Below the pieces are notes generated by a model. It saw nothing but the letters and a program-made list of their open reading frames with translations, did no database searches and was not told the DNA's origin. This document shows positions 1 through 11,684 of a DNA stretch of 64,000 nt, piece by piece. A program made the position numbers and the translations under genes. Position 1 is the stretch's first letter. Each line of letters opens with the position of its first letter. The stretch lies in assembly GCA_017311185.1 (NCBI GenBank), contig JAESUZ010004533.1:372001-436000 (forward strand). Direction: 5' to 3'. Source of the stretch: Proteles cristata cristata. Its lineage: Eukaryota; Chordata; Mammalia; Carnivora; Hyaenidae.

Positions 1-59
1 AGGCTTGGAGATGTGATCCCCCAAAAGTTTAGTCGGCGAATGAGAGACTGAAGGGTGTC

Positions 60-960
60 GGTTAGGGGGCAGGAGGGTCTAGGGTGCTCTGATGGGGCGT
101 GCGGCGGCAGGATTTTAAAGCGCTCTTCCTCAGATTGCCTGCCCTGGGTGACCTCCTGGACCTGCCCTGGCGGAATCTGGACTTGCCCTGCCGAGATGAC
201 GAGGTACCTCCGTTCTGCAAATGTAACGGGAGGGATTTCCGAAGTTAGAGGCTTCCGGGATGAGTTGGGGTAACCCCCGCCTTCTCGAGAGTGGGGCTGG
301 ATGAATGTCTAACCATGATCCAGGGAAGGCGCGAGTCGCGGGAGAAGCGGGTGGGTTGGGGGTTCTCAAGAGCCCCTCCATCCCCGCACCTTTGCCTTGA
401 GTTCGTGTTCTCCGAGTTAGCCCCGCGAGGTTGTGGTTCTCCGCGCCCCCCCGCCCCTTTGTGGCTTTCGGGAAAACTGGAGTTCCCTGCCCTGGGGGTG
501 GGGGAGAGGTGAAGGAGGAATGGTCTCGAGGTCTTGAGTTTAAAAAGCAAAGGCAAATGCGCCCGACAGCTCCTCCGAAGCACCCGAGGCCAACGTGGCC
601 CCAGTTTCACGCGGGCCGGCGCGGGCGTGGGCGCGTGGGGCAGCCAGGTGGGGCGTAGGGTGGGGGAGGCGCGCCCGCCGGGCCGGGCAGGGAGGCTGAA
701 TTCCCCGGCGCGCCGGCCGGGGGAAGGGACTGCGGCGGCGCGGGAATACCCCAGCGGGGCGGGAAAGGCCAGAGAAACCAGGTACTTCCAAGACACTGGG
801 CTCTACCCAGAACGCGGGTTCAACAGCCGAAGGAACTGGGAATAAAAAGGAAGATGCAGGGGGGAAGAGGGGAGCGGGGGCGGGGTGAGTGACTGCCGGC
901 TGAGATCTAGGTAGGGATAGAGACGCAGGTAGAGAACCCTCTGAGCCACGCCAGTAGCGA
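60..960 (+). promoter_or_regulatory. GRM8: CpG island, probable GRM8 promoter and 5' UTR first-exon region
   Basis: CpG dinucleotides are dense here, most of all at about 580-770, while the rest of the window is strongly CpG-depleted apart from young SINEs. SP1-type GC boxes are visible at 756-763 (GGGGCGGG) and 876-885. There is no convincing TATA box, as is usual for CpG-island promoters. Several GT donor-like sites could end a noncoding first exon: 782 (CAG/GTACTT), 885 (GGG/GTGAGT), 911 (TAG/GTAGGG) and 929 (CAG/GTAGAG). The island lies upstream of, and in the same direction as, the GRM8 start-codon exon with no other gene between, so I infer that it drives GRM8. The transcription start and the donor used cannot be fixed from sequence alone. 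It could instead be an alternative promoter. Confidence 0.65.
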
Positions 961-1020
961 GCCGATCTGCTCTGCCCAGCAGCTCAGAGATCCCTTGAGG
1001 TTCTTACAGTTGGTGAAGAT

Positions 1021-1023
<3 letters not shown>

Positions 1024-1063
<40 letters not shown>

Positions 1064-1073
1064 GCACGCACGC
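1024..1073. repeat. (CA)n microsatellite grading into (CACG)n
   Basis: About 18 AC units are followed by a short run of CACG units and then an A-rich stretch, just downstream of the CpG island. The CpG-containing variant units are unusual for a (CA)n tract. Length is likely to vary between individuals. Confidence 0.95.
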
Positions 1074-3810
1074 AAAAACAAAGCCAAAAGCAAACAAAAA
1101 ACCCGTTTGTCTGACATGCTCCCTTGGCGCAAATGAAATGCAGAGGGGTGTGAGAGTTGCTCAGCTGCGCAAGACGGGACCCCCACGTTTCTCTGAAGAA
1201 TTGTTTCCCTAGTGGCCCAAATTGTAGGGCCTGGGGCCAGAGAACGTCTGTGCTCCCGGGATGGTGGGGGTGAAAATAGACCCACCAGCCAGCTGCAGTA
1301 ACCCAAAGCCCTCAGTCCCAAAGCTAGTCCTGCTTTGGAAGGGAATGCCCTATTCGCCGTTTGAGGGTGATCCTTTCCCACAGACCTGATGGCATGGGAG
1401 TCTCTTGGACACCCAGGAGTAAGCTACCATCTCGGCCGCTACCGCGATTGAATACAAAGCCTGCCAACTTAACAGAACTGGAAGACAGGGTTGGTGGTGG
1501 AGATATTGACAAGAAATATCATAAACAGTAGAAATGCATTCTGTTAATAGCTTGTATTTTGATTGAAAGAAAAAATAAAAAAAGCCACCAGCAGGTAGAT
1601 CTTGGATAAACAGCTTATTGCACTTGACTGTAATTTCCATTTTCTGTTATGAAATTGTTTGTCAATAATTGCAAATGGCTACAGAAACCACTTTAGTTTA
1701 CCTTGGTCACTTGCTTGTGAATAATGTCTTGAAAAGTCTCTGTAGGAGACAGAATCAGCTGTGTGCAATTCATTGCTTGGTTCCTGAAAATATGTGATCT
1801 GATAATTTTGAAGAGAAAAGCCTTATCCAATAGGGAAAATGAAATAAGATTTTAAAATGCAATTTTCCTATTTCAGAGTCAACTACAGGTTGCATCATAC
1901 CTGAGATAAAGAGAGAGCTTTCTTGCTTTTAAATCAGGGATGTGGGGAGCAATAGCTCAGGAGAAGCTCTCTAAGAGATTTACCCAGAATGAAGAAAAAG
2001 GTGCTGAGAACACAGCTGTATGGTGTTATTTAGGCTCTATTTGGTTTGTGCTGGCTAGTTCTGCCCTACCATGCTCTCTTTGCAAATTATTACTACTTGA
2101 ATAATTCCAAAAACATCTAAATACAAAAGATATAGAAAAAAGGAGGAGTTGATCTCTAATGAGTACAAGAGAAAGTTAGAGGTGTGGAGAGATGTACTCT
2201 TTTCAAAGTTAGCTGAGCAGGTTGGAGCTGCTATGGGGCTTGTTTAATTGGTATTTATGCAGGGAACAACACACTGACATTCACTTAGGCAACAATGTGT
2301 GCCAATCTTTGTGTAACAATGTTCCATTGTCTTTAGGCATGAGGCACAGTACACTCAATGTACACACAGGCTTTTGCTCACTCTGTAGTGGTAGCAATGA
2401 TGTTTTTCCTTCTAAGTTTCTTTCTTCCTCCTGTAGTTAGAGTGCCCAACATAAAGAGGACTTTGCTGTTAGTTAGGGAAGTGAAGTTGCTCTGTCCCAG
2501 TATCTTGATGCTGCATGTATTTATCTTTCAACTGGATGCATAGCAAAAACCTGGTCACATCTCCATGCCTGTACCATGTCTGTAGAATCGGCTGGCTTTC
2601 AAAGGTTCAGAAAACTGTTGCTGTTTTCTTGATAGAACCTGATTGTACAGCATCAGACTCACATATGTAGTTTTTTTTCAGGTGGGATAGGCATGCCATG
2701 TTATTCCAGGAGAGGATGTGAACAGAGGGTCAGCTGGTTCACATTGTGTCTATCATAAGAACAGGTTTTCTGTCTGCTAGGAATTGAATTTAGATTTGAT
2801 TTCCTTTTCCTTTCCATTCCCCCTCCCTTCCTCCCTTCCTTCCTTTCTTCCTCCTTCCTTTTTTTCTTGGCTCAGAGAGGTGTTTTGATTTTCATTTCTA
2901 CCTGGTGCTTTGACAAGTTGTGATAAACTCACTAAGAACCTTGAGCATGATGTATTCTTATCCCAAGACCTGCCTTTTGAGTGGTAGACATTGCTATTGG
3001 AGTGATTCGAGGGACAGTGCTGAGAGGCTCCTGATTCACGGTAACTCCTGACTTTGGCTTGTTTGTTACATTACCTATCTTAAACATTATTAGAGATAAT
3101 TTCTTTGGCAAAGAAACTATATATCTCTTGGAAATTGTTTTATAAACGCAGATGTTCCAATTGCCAATGACACTAATACATCTTTAGGTTTTGATACCTG
3201 TTAATGAATCACCTCACTCCCTGGGGAGGGCCAAGGTAATGGGAGAACCAGGTGTTAAGAGTGTGACCTGAGGTCACGTTCAGTCCTGAGGGAGGAAGGA
3301 GATACAGGTCTGGGAGAGGAAGGAACAGGTGAGCACAAGTGGGAAGATATAGGAGAGCCCAAGAAGTTGATGTGTGTTGCCAGTTTCACATTTTCCAGGC
3401 AAGATTATGTCTAAAGATGGAAATCTATTAGCTGACTTCCAGTGGTAATGACCTTCGTGTTAGAAGCTGTGCATTATATCCTATATACAACTTAGGAAGG
3501 ATTACCATTGTCTTCTTTTTACTGCTGAAGAATATCTTATTACCACTTCCTTCAGAATAGCCCTTTTGATGCTTCAAGTGTTCATGACCTTCAGTTCTCC
3601 AGGTCAGATATTGCACTTCCAATGACTTTACCTCTTGGGTCCTTATTTCCAGTTTTCCTTTGGTCTCCTTTGATTCCTTAGACACATGACTTGTTAGGGT
3701 CTGGCCAGCTGTGAGTCTGATGACAAAGTGGTTTTTCCAGGTCTTCTAAGCACAAAACACAAGTAAAATATTGAAGTTCTAGGACTGATTGTTAAACTAA
3801 TAGTATCCAT
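1074..3810 (+). other. Putative GRM8 intron 1, first part: no gene recognised
   Basis: I see no conserved coding exon, RNA gene or clear transposon. The only distinct structure is a (TTCC)-rich pyrimidine tract at 2801-2868. All open frames are short and resemble no protein I know. Confidence 0.6.
2801..2868. repeat. Pyrimidine-rich (TTCC)n tract
   Basis: An almost pure T/C stretch built from TTCC and CCCTTCC units. It is a simple-sequence tract; no function is inferred. Confidence 0.85.
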
Positions 3811-3814
3811 GTAA

Positions 3815-4045
3815 TTCTTATGGCACTTGGCAGTTTATGAAATACTTTTATGTACATTATTATATCATTTGACTTCATAGTCTTGGGAGGTGGCCAGGAA
3901 TTGTTCCTCAGTTTAGAAACAAAGAAACTAGTCCCAGGTTAAGTGATTTGCCCAAGGACACATAGCAAGTATAGGGGAATAGGATTAGAATCAGGGACCT
4001 CTTGGATCCCAGGATACCATACTCATGTCCACATTATCCATCATG
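3815..4045 (-). repeat. MIR SINE relic
   Basis: On the plus strand it reads in the order of an inverted MIR: a conserved core ending AAGTGATTTGCCCAAGGACA, then CATAGCAAGT, then a decayed tRNA-related head. MIRs are old mammal-wide elements and this copy is heavily diverged. Confidence 0.65.
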
Positions 4046-4084
4046 GTCTCTTGAACCTAAGGGGCATGGAGTAAGGGAATGAAC

Positions 4085-4275
4085 ACAGCAGCAGTTCTGC
4101 ATTTGAATTCTGGCCCAAGATTTTGGACACATTCATACAATCTTTCTGTTTTTAGGTTCGTCATATCCCAAATGGGGGCCGTGATACCAGTCTTAGAGGT
4201 GTATTTTGTGAAGGAAATGAGATCATGTGTATGAGTTTCCAGGTGCACTGTGGGCTTTCAATAAATGTTGGTTTC
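4085..4275 (+). repeat. MIR SINE relic
   Basis: It shows the forward MIR order: a TTTGAATTCTGGCCC head remnant, a middle resembling the MIR core, and an end with TTTCAATAAATGTTGG. It lies in the opposite direction to the MIR immediately before it. Confidence 0.55.
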
Positions 4276-4685
4276 ACTTCCTTTCTCTTTTCTTATGTGA
4301 TGCATACTACAAAAGTGCCTTCTCATTAGTTTAACTGTGGTCTTTTTATGCAATAGCTGTGCTATTGAAAAAAACTGTACAAATTGAATTCTACTAAATC
4401 AGATTGCATTTTAAATGCATGGGGGATTTAGCTGTTTAAGGGAAACCTGTGGTGAATTCTTTTGTAATGCAAATAATCACCTTCTAATTTATCTGTTTAG
4501 TGGTTGAGCTTCTCATGTATCAGATTTTCTTAATATGGGGCTTGCTTGTACAGAAGAGCTTTCACAACCCTCTCTCACGGATGGGAAAAAGTCACTCAGC
4601 TTGCAAACAAAATCAGTTATTGTGTTCAGCTGGCAAAGCCTTGCTCTGGTGTTTGAGTATAATCTCATTCCCTTATTATTAAATA

Positions 4686-4805
4686 ATAGAATCTCAGAAC
4701 GGGAAGCTGGAAGATACCTTAGAGATCATATGGTCCATCTCACTCATTTCACAGATGAGGAAATGGAAGCACACAGAGGTGAAGTGACATGTTCAGTGTC
4801 CCTAG
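4686..4805 (-). repeat. MIR-like (CORE-SINE) relic
   Basis: The stretch around TTTCACAGATGAGGAAATGG followed by GAAGTGACATGTTCAG matches the inverted core shared by MIR-type elements. The subfamily cannot be assigned by eye. Confidence 0.5.
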
Positions 4806-4839
4806 CCGGCGACTGTCAAACAAGGATCCATTTCCAGGC

Positions 4840-6485
4840 GTCTGTTGACAGGGGAGGGCTCTGTCTGGCCCATCGGCGCTCTGGGGCACCCATCCCCCCA
4901 AGATTCCAGCACCATGCACACATGCTGTAGCATGGGAGAAAATAGACAAATGGGATGCATTTTCTAAAGCAACCTAAAAGAGCTGCAAGTGTGGACAGTT
5001 TCAAGTGAAACTGCTAGATTTGCCATTTTGAGTTGATGACAATATTCAGCTTAACCTTTTTGTTAAAGAGCTGAATGGAATCCAGCATAGGCATGCTGTT
5101 TGGCCTTTTTATGAGTAAAAAATCACAATTCTTGGCTAATGATATTCCTCAGTAAGGATTTTACCATACTGTGTCTTAAAAGCACTTGCCAAGTGCTGGA
5201 GGAGGACATGATGACAGACCTGATGGGTCCCATGTGGGATGATGAGTTTGTTCTCATTGGCATCAGGCTCACCAGGAAACCTGGTTGGAAATGGAGTTTT
5301 GGACAAACCATATTTGATATTCTCAATGCTTTGAGATATTTGGAAATTACCCTGCCCTGGAAATGCCCCCAGAGTGTCTCCTCCCAATTAGCACATTATT
5401 TTTCTTAAAGGGCTAACTGCTGAAGATCTACACATTTCTGTAAGATTTCAGTGGAGGGGGAGGGCTTGCATCCTTATGGGTGCTTTTGCAGCCAGTCTCT
5501 GCAGCACTGAGGGCTTTCTGAAGGACAAGACCCATCCTGGGGGCCTGAGGATTTTGATTGTGGTGCCATTTGGTAGCTCAGGGCTTTGGGTCATACTCAG
5601 CCTTTCGGGGCCTCCTTTTCTCATTTCTACCAAAGCTAATGATGGGCAGATGAAAATTCATGAGCCACTGTGTTACACACTTGGGACTTAGGTGTAAGAG
5701 AAGGTATGTACAAAATAAAGAGAAGGTGTCCTTATGCTGGCCTTTTAGGAAACATAGCACTCTTAAGAAGTCACAGACTCAAGTGCCAGCCAGAGGTCTT
5801 CTCGCCAGGCCAGCAGGGACTGTTGGCAAAGTGCTAATGATGTATGATGTTCCTTTTACTTAAGAGAGGCTGGGAAGGAATGAACAGGAGGGGCTTCGAG
5901 GGTTAATCGTTCAGCCTCAGAGGTCTTGAAGCCCTTCCTGTGGGCTCAGAAATAGTGCAAGACATCTGCTCTGAGGTCGATTTCAGGACTGAAGACCTCA
6001 CATCTCCTTGAAGAAGTTCCTCAGTACAGGTGAAGTTTGTACCTATTCCCAGAGGAAGGTCCATTTGAGAGAAAAACTGTTTTATTCTAAATCAAGCACA
6101 GAGCATGAAGTAGAGCTATTTAGTTCTGTAGTAGAAAAAGCTCATCATTTCTTTAAAATTCATTGAGTAGGATGGGTTTAGATTAAAGCTCATAAGAATT
6201 TCTTAAGAGTAAGACAATGTAAGATTATACAATGAAACAGAATTTATGTGGTTTTCCACAAACTTTGAAATAGATTTTTTTCCTTAGAATTTAAAAGGGA
6301 AACTGAACCTTTTCAGCTGTCGAGAGTCTGATTTTTATGACAACATATCAGATTTTGAAATAACTGAAAAATTTCAGTATTTTATAAGTAGTTCTGATTT
6401 TAATTTTAAAGTGACAAAATTCAGTAAAAGCCTCACCAACTAGGCAAATATAGAAAAAGTCGCTCTGTGTTGTGGCAAATGAGTT
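4840..6485 (+). other. Putative GRM8 intron 1, middle part: nothing recognised
   Basis: Unique-looking AT-rich sequence. No exon, RNA gene or transposon was recognised on either strand, and the open frames are short and lack known motifs. Confidence 0.5.
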
Positions 6486-6492
6486 ACAGACT

Positions 6493-6652
6493 AGATCAGC
6501 AGTGACAGCTCCCGGTTACTGTGCATGTGCCCTGTGCCAGGGACTGTGTTTCCTGTGTGTGCTGCATGGCAGGCTCTGACATCCCTTTATAGACAAGAAA
6601 GCCAAGCTTTAGAGAGGTTATGTGCTAATAATTCTATGTTGCAGAGAAGGGA
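6493..6652 (-). repeat. MIR SINE relic
   Basis: Inverted MIR order: GTGCCAGGGACTGTG, then ATAGACAAGAAAGCCAAG and TTTAGAGAGGTTATGTGC. It is highly diverged. Confidence 0.5.
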
Positions 6653-6875
6653 ACTTAAGCAAAAATTCAAGCGAGCTGTCCAATTAATAATAACCAAAAT
6701 GTACCCCCTTGTTTTCCACATAAGTGCATTCATCCACTAAATAAAACGAATTCTTGCCTCACTGCTACTCATCCTCAACCTTTCCTGAACTTAACTCTCT
6801 AAATAGACTGATGAAATGCTAAAAAGACTAGAAATTCTTACAAACACAAATACTTCTATAAGAAACTAAATTTTA

Positions 6876-7085
6876 TTTATTTATTTTTAAAATTTATTAT
6901 TGAGAGACAGAGACAGAGCATGAGCATGGGAAGGACAGAGAGAAGGGGGAGACAGAATTCGAGGCAGGGTCCAGGCTCTGAACTGTTAGCACAGAGCCCA
7001 ATGTGAGGCTTGAACCCACAAACTGTGAAATCATGACCTGAGCCGAAGTCGGACGCTTATCCAACTGAGCCACCCAGGCACCCCA
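6876..7085 (-). mobile_element. Felid tRNA-Lys SINE (SINEC_Fc type)
   Basis: The element runs from a T-rich left end (the A-tail on the minus strand), through an AGAGAC-rich body, to the inverted tRNA-like head ending CCACCCAGGCACCCC. A 15-bp target-site duplication with one mismatch flanks it (6861-6875 and 7086-7100, AGAAACTAAATTTTA versus AGAAACTCAATTTTA). Confidence 0.92.
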
Positions 7086-7100
7086 AGAAACTCAATTTTA

Positions 7101-9110
7101 TTAATTCCAGGACTGTACAGCCAGTGGAACTAGGTTAATGCCACAGGAGCAGGGAAGGATGATTTGTAATTCACAGATGGACTGTTTTTATGTTTGTATA
7201 ATTGAAAACCATTTATTCTCTTAAGTACTTAGGAGTGGCTTGGTGTAATGAAGGAAGGCTGGTCTTTGGAGAACAACAGGTGCCCTTCCCCTTCTTTTTC
7301 CCCTTGAACATTTATCCTCCACATATCCATTTATTCTGTGCTCTGTCAGGAGGGATACGTTAAGGGTCAGTCTGGCCATGTGGACTTGGTCTCAAGCTCT
7401 GAATTAGTGATCAGAGTTAACGAGGCTTTATTGTCTTACAATGAGTCTTCCTTGTGAAACTGTAAAACATAATCCTACTCTCTTAATGGGTGGTTGATGT
7501 AATTTATGGCCCCTCACTTAAATGGTTTTATCTAGGAAGTCAAGTTGACTTTGTGTTTCCTTTTGTGTAATGCCTGAGATCAGGCTATTGTCAAATCACA
7601 GATTTTCTGAGGGAGAAGCAGCTGCTTAGGAGAATTGAGCATGAGGGGATATCAGTCAAGTGGTGAGAAAAATCAGAAGACAACGAAGTATTTTGGGGCA
7701 GAATAGAGGGAATCTAGGGCTTAGCCTGTGCCTGGAGGCAGGGGATGCTTGTCGTAGGCAGAATAGAACCCTATCAGCAGAATGGGCCATTGGCTATATT
7801 TCTGAGTGTACTCCAAGTGTATGCTCAGAAATCCAGGGCAGTGGGCTATGACGAACCCTCTTCTCTAATCTGAAATGGGAAAAAAGTACAGCTTTCTCTG
7901 AAGGCTTTTGGACATATGTTCAGTTATCCTCTAGAGAGTCAGTATACTTTCCTTTGGGATAGGGACAGTGGAACGAAAATTTTATGAACTGGAAATTAAA
8001 CAAGTGAATGGAAAGTACAACCAGATGTTGGTTGGCTAGGTTAGAGGAGAGTTGTCAAAATTTCAGGCTTCAAACATACATACATCAGAAATGAGCCCTC
8101 GATTAACTATCCTGCCAAAACAAGTTGGTGCTGCTTATTAATTATATGTATGTTTCAAATATCAGATTCCCTTATGTTAAGTTCTTGCTTTCAGTGAAAA
8201 CTCCACAAAAGTGCTTTGAAAGAATCTCATGGACTTTAAGATTGAAGGTCCTAGAATAAACTTTTTCTATAGATTTGCTGGTAGATGTTTTCACTTTAGG
8301 TTTCTAATCTTGATGAAATAACTGTTTTCCCCACTGAGTCAGACAAAATTAAAAAGCTCTTCAATTGATCTCCAGCTCTGATTTGCTCCTACTGATTTAG
8401 GATCAAAGAATGTTTACTTCAGAACTATAAGCATACCCATTGCTTCCACCCCAACAAATTTATAGAAATATCTTCACACATACCCTCCCTGTGTGTTTCA
8501 GTTTCAAGTCTTTGTTTTGTTATTAGAGAACAATGAGATAATTTATATGAAATAGCTGACATTCTATGTTAAATCTTCTCACGAGCTATAAAACTTATAT
8601 ATTTTGGACTCCTTGGATTCCTTCCTTCCTTCCTTTTTGTGATTAAATGATCACTTTTTCACACTGGAAAATCTGAGGCACCAAAAAATGAAATTAACAG
8701 ATGACTGGCTTGTTGAATACATCACAGAAAATAAACTTTCATTATGATTTTGTGGACATTTAAATGCTAAATTCAGACAGCTGTAAAAAGTAAAAGCAGA
8801 TATGAAAAGAAATAATGCCATCATTCACAGGATTTTTACCCTCATGGAAATTGGATTTATTGAAATAAAATGGTAAATAAAAATACTTTCTGGCTTGGGA
8901 GAATCAACCTAGTTTCTGATACTTTTCTTTCCCTTGCTCCGAAAGTGTCATCAATCTCTCTGTTGGGATGCAGTGCAGCCAGGTGTTCAGAATCATAGGG
9001 GGACAAAAAAATTAGTTTCTCACTGGATAGGGGAAATGTAACAAAAAAAAGAGGTTGGTGTAAACAGGGCTTAAAAATATGAAAAATGTAGACCCGTTGA
9101 ACTGAACCCT
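7101..9110 (+). other. Putative GRM8 intron 1, last part: nothing recognised
   Basis: No transposon or coding exon was recognised. Only a short (CCTT)n run near 8618-8635 stands out. The last bases before 9134 form the polypyrimidine tract of the acceptor of the next exon. Confidence 0.5.
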
Positions 9111-9135
9111 GTTTTTCCCTCCCCCTGCCCCCCAG
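9100..9135 (+). promoter_or_regulatory. GRM8: Splice acceptor of the GRM8 start-codon exon
   Basis: A long pyrimidine run (TGTTTTTCCCTCCCCCTGCC followed by CCCC) ends in CAG, with AG at 9134-9135. It is by far the best acceptor in the few hundred bases before the start codon. It implies that the exon begins at 9136. A transcript that starts within this region would be an alternative. Confidence 0.7.
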
Positions 9136-9450
9136 GAATAATTCTGCTACAGGGCTGACTTCAAGGACGTGAATTGTTGACCTCATCCCACCTTCAGAAC
9201 CTCAGCTGTTATTCTAATTTTTGCACCATTCCAGGCAAGTTGACTTTATATGGAAATAAAATTGAACCTTAGGGGTCTGATGGAAATTCACTGTGACATT
9301 CAAATCAAGAAAACTTGCTAAAACTCACAGAGCCTTTTCCCCCATGGGCCCTGATGGTAGCCTCCAGAAGGTGCAGCCTCTGGTGGTCCCCTTTCTTCTG
9401 TGGCAAGAATAAACTTTGGGTCTTGGGTTGCAACACCACCTGTGGAGAAA
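9136..9450 (+). other. GRM8: GRM8 5' UTR part of the start-codon exon, with three upstream ORFs
   Basis: If the exon starts at 9136, this 315-nt leader holds several upstream ATGs. One short uORF spans 9250-9321 (23 codons, with a second in-frame ATG at 9280). A second spans 9344-9412 (22 codons). A third begins at 9354 and stays open, out of frame, until 9710. It therefore overlaps the receptor start codon and should lower ribosome access to it. The upstream ATGs have weaker contexts (C at -3 for 9344 and 9354) than the receptor ATG (A at -3, G at +4). Confidence 0.6.
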
Positions 9451-9960
9451 ATGGTATGCGAGGGAAAACGATCAGCTTCTTGCCCTTGTTTCTTCCTCCT
9501 GACCGCCAAGTTCTACTGGATCCTCACAATGATGCAAAGAACTCACAGCCAGGAGTACGCCCATTCCATACGAGTGGATGGGGACATCATTTTGGGGGGC
9601 CTCTTCCCTGTCCATGCAAAGGGAGAGAGAGGGGTACCTTGTGGGGAGCTGAAGAAGGAAAAGGGGATCCACAGACTGGAGGCCATGCTTTATGCAATCG
9701 ACCAGATTAATAAGGACCCTGATCTCCTCTCCAATATTACTCTGGGTGTCCGGATCCTTGACACATGCTCCAGGGACACGTATGCTTTGGAGCAGTCATT
9801 AACGTTCGTGCAGGCATTGATAGAGAAAGACGCTTCTGACGTGAAGTGTGCTAATGGAGATCCACCCATTTTCACCAAGCCTGACAAGATTTCTGGTGTC
9901 ATAGGTGCTGCAGCAAGCTCCGTGTCCATCATGGTTGCTAACATTTTAAGACTTTTTAAG
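9451..9960 (+). CDS. GRM8: GRM8 first coding exon: metabotropic glutamate receptor 8, residues 1-170
   Basis: This exon encodes the N-terminus of mGlu8, a class C, group III G-protein-coupled receptor. It binds glutamate, couples to Gi/o and lowers cAMP, mainly at presynaptic membranes. The translation starts [10 protein letters not shown] and I recognise it as mammalian mGlu8. Residues 1-33 form a signal peptide with hydrophobic core [15 protein letters not shown]. From about 40 on is lobe 1 of the Venus-flytrap ligand domain. Residues aligning with known group III glutamate contacts are present: K71, R75 and S156. C64 and C106 correspond to the conserved disulfide, and N95-I-T is a glycosylation sequon. 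ATG 9451 has a strong Kozak context, and no in-frame ATG occurs between the nearby upstream stop and it. The exon ends ...ILRLFK in phase 0, with donor GTAGGT at 9961. The full protein is about 908 residues; the rest lies beyond this window. No damage is seen. Confidence 0.97.
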
Positions 9961-9966
9961 GTAGGT

Positions 9967-11684
9967 GAAGGCATCATCTTTCTGATCATTGTGATAAGAC
10001 AGTAAATTGTTCTGACTCCAACCACAGGTTTAAGAAGAATGTGAACATGGTGATGATGCTCATAGACCCTCTCAGGGTCACCAGGTTGCTCAAACAGAGG
10101 ATTCCGTGTCTGTGTTTATACATGTATTGATTTAGTTCCATTATTTAATTGGATTAATTATGACTCTTTCTTCTCCCTGAACAAGCAGGTGATAATTTCT
10201 GGGATATGTTGGGTCCTTAACATCTTGGGATATACTTCTTACTGATGTTCATTTTAAGTCAAAGCAAGTATTTTTAGAGAGTACAATGAAATCTTAGCAC
10301 ATTTTTCATATAAAACATTTCTATGGTGTTTGAGATATAAGATAATTTACGTGGTGAAGCTTCTTTAAAGTGGAATGCTCTGTTATGACAAAAGTTCCTG
10401 TATGAAGAAACAGTATTTATTACTAATGTGTGGATGGGAATGACACCCTGGGATATAACATGGCCATAAATTGTCAGGTTTATAATAGCTGCAATAGAGA
10501 AGAACCTCATTAATTCAGACTGCTCTGATGCAGACTTGGAATAATTATATATAATTCATATTGAGTTAAAAGTTCAAGTTTAGCAGAATAATTCAAGTTT
10601 TTCTGACATAGGTTTGATAATCTACCTATAAATTGCATTTACATATTAAATAAAATTGACAAAATAAAATGGAATAATACTGTTTAAAGTATAAAGTGCC
10701 ATAAAAACACAGTTGCTGTAACTCACCATCTTTCATTAACTTTCTCATTTTGTTTATCAATATCCATTATGTAGTGTTCTATAGTAGATATTTTTTTGAA
10801 TTGAAAATACTTTTCATTGATTTCTTAGTGGGACATGACTTTTCCAACTTATTCTGAATTAGTGGGGGATTTTTTTTATATTGTAAGAAACTTGTTTCTG
10901 TGAATATCATATTTAAAGGTATTAAAAGAGTATGGAGAAATTGGACAAGTGACAGATACAGTGCCACATATGAAATAAATGATGGAAAGCTTACCTCACA
11001 CACACACACAAAATGACAGGAATTGAATTGAATCATCTTGGTTTGGGATGCTCTTGGTTTGGGAAATATCTTGGGGGACCATCTAGTCTGGTTCACTTTG
11101 TATGCTGGAATCCTCTTTGTAACCTCCCCCTAAGTGGAAGTCCAGCTTCTGTATGAATCCCTTTAGTTAGAGGACAGAATGCTAAGAGGCAGCCTAATGA
11201 CTGTTTTCAAACCGATGAAATTTTCTGAAATGAGGATACTGAGCAGAAGCTCTCTGTGTCTAAGGAGTATTGAAGAGGCAAAAATCAGGCTTCAAGGAAT
11301 GCTGGAGACACTTTGAAGGACACTAGGAAGAGCCCTTTGGCAATGAGAAGGACACAAGATTAAAATAGCCAGCCAAAGGTGCTCTAATTTGTCATTTTTA
11401 GAAAAATTTCTCCTGGGCTAGCTGACCCCTTGCCTGGACAGATTTTCCAGATTTCTAACCACATCCAGGGATCTAGAATTTCTCCTCAAAGTCTCAATTC
11501 TGAGCTGTATGCCATTTTGTGCTCTGTAATGGTATCTAATTTCAGCTACTTTCCCAGCATCTTTTTCCTCTCTGATTTGATTTCTCTTCCCAGTTGCTCC
11601 TAAGCATCTTTTTTTTTTCTGTTCTTAACGCAGCGATTGTGGCTCAACAACACCCACTTTTATGTTATTTTGTTTTATTCTGTT
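9967..11684 (+). other. Intronic sequence, nothing firm recognised
   Basis: AT-rich sequence with a short (CA)n run at about 10998-11010. Around 11080-11330 there may be a very old LINE relic (phrase GGACCATCTAGTCTGG), but I cannot assign it. Confidence 0.45.

Noticed and set aside
245..796. 183-codon minus-strand open frame in the CpG island
   Set aside because: It is long only because GC-rich DNA has few stop codons. The product is a low-complexity Pro/Arg/Ala/Ser chain with no recognisable domain.
4535..4930. 131-codon plus-strand frame
   Set aside because: It runs through a MIR-like relic and lacks any recognisable domain.
9315..9710. 131-codon plus-strand open frame overlapping the GRM8 exon
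   Set aside because: Not a separate gene. Only its part from the ATG at 9354 matters, as an overlapping uORF.
9690..10025. 111-codon minus-strand frame opposite the GRM8 exon
   Set aside because: It is the antisense shadow of a conserved coding exon.
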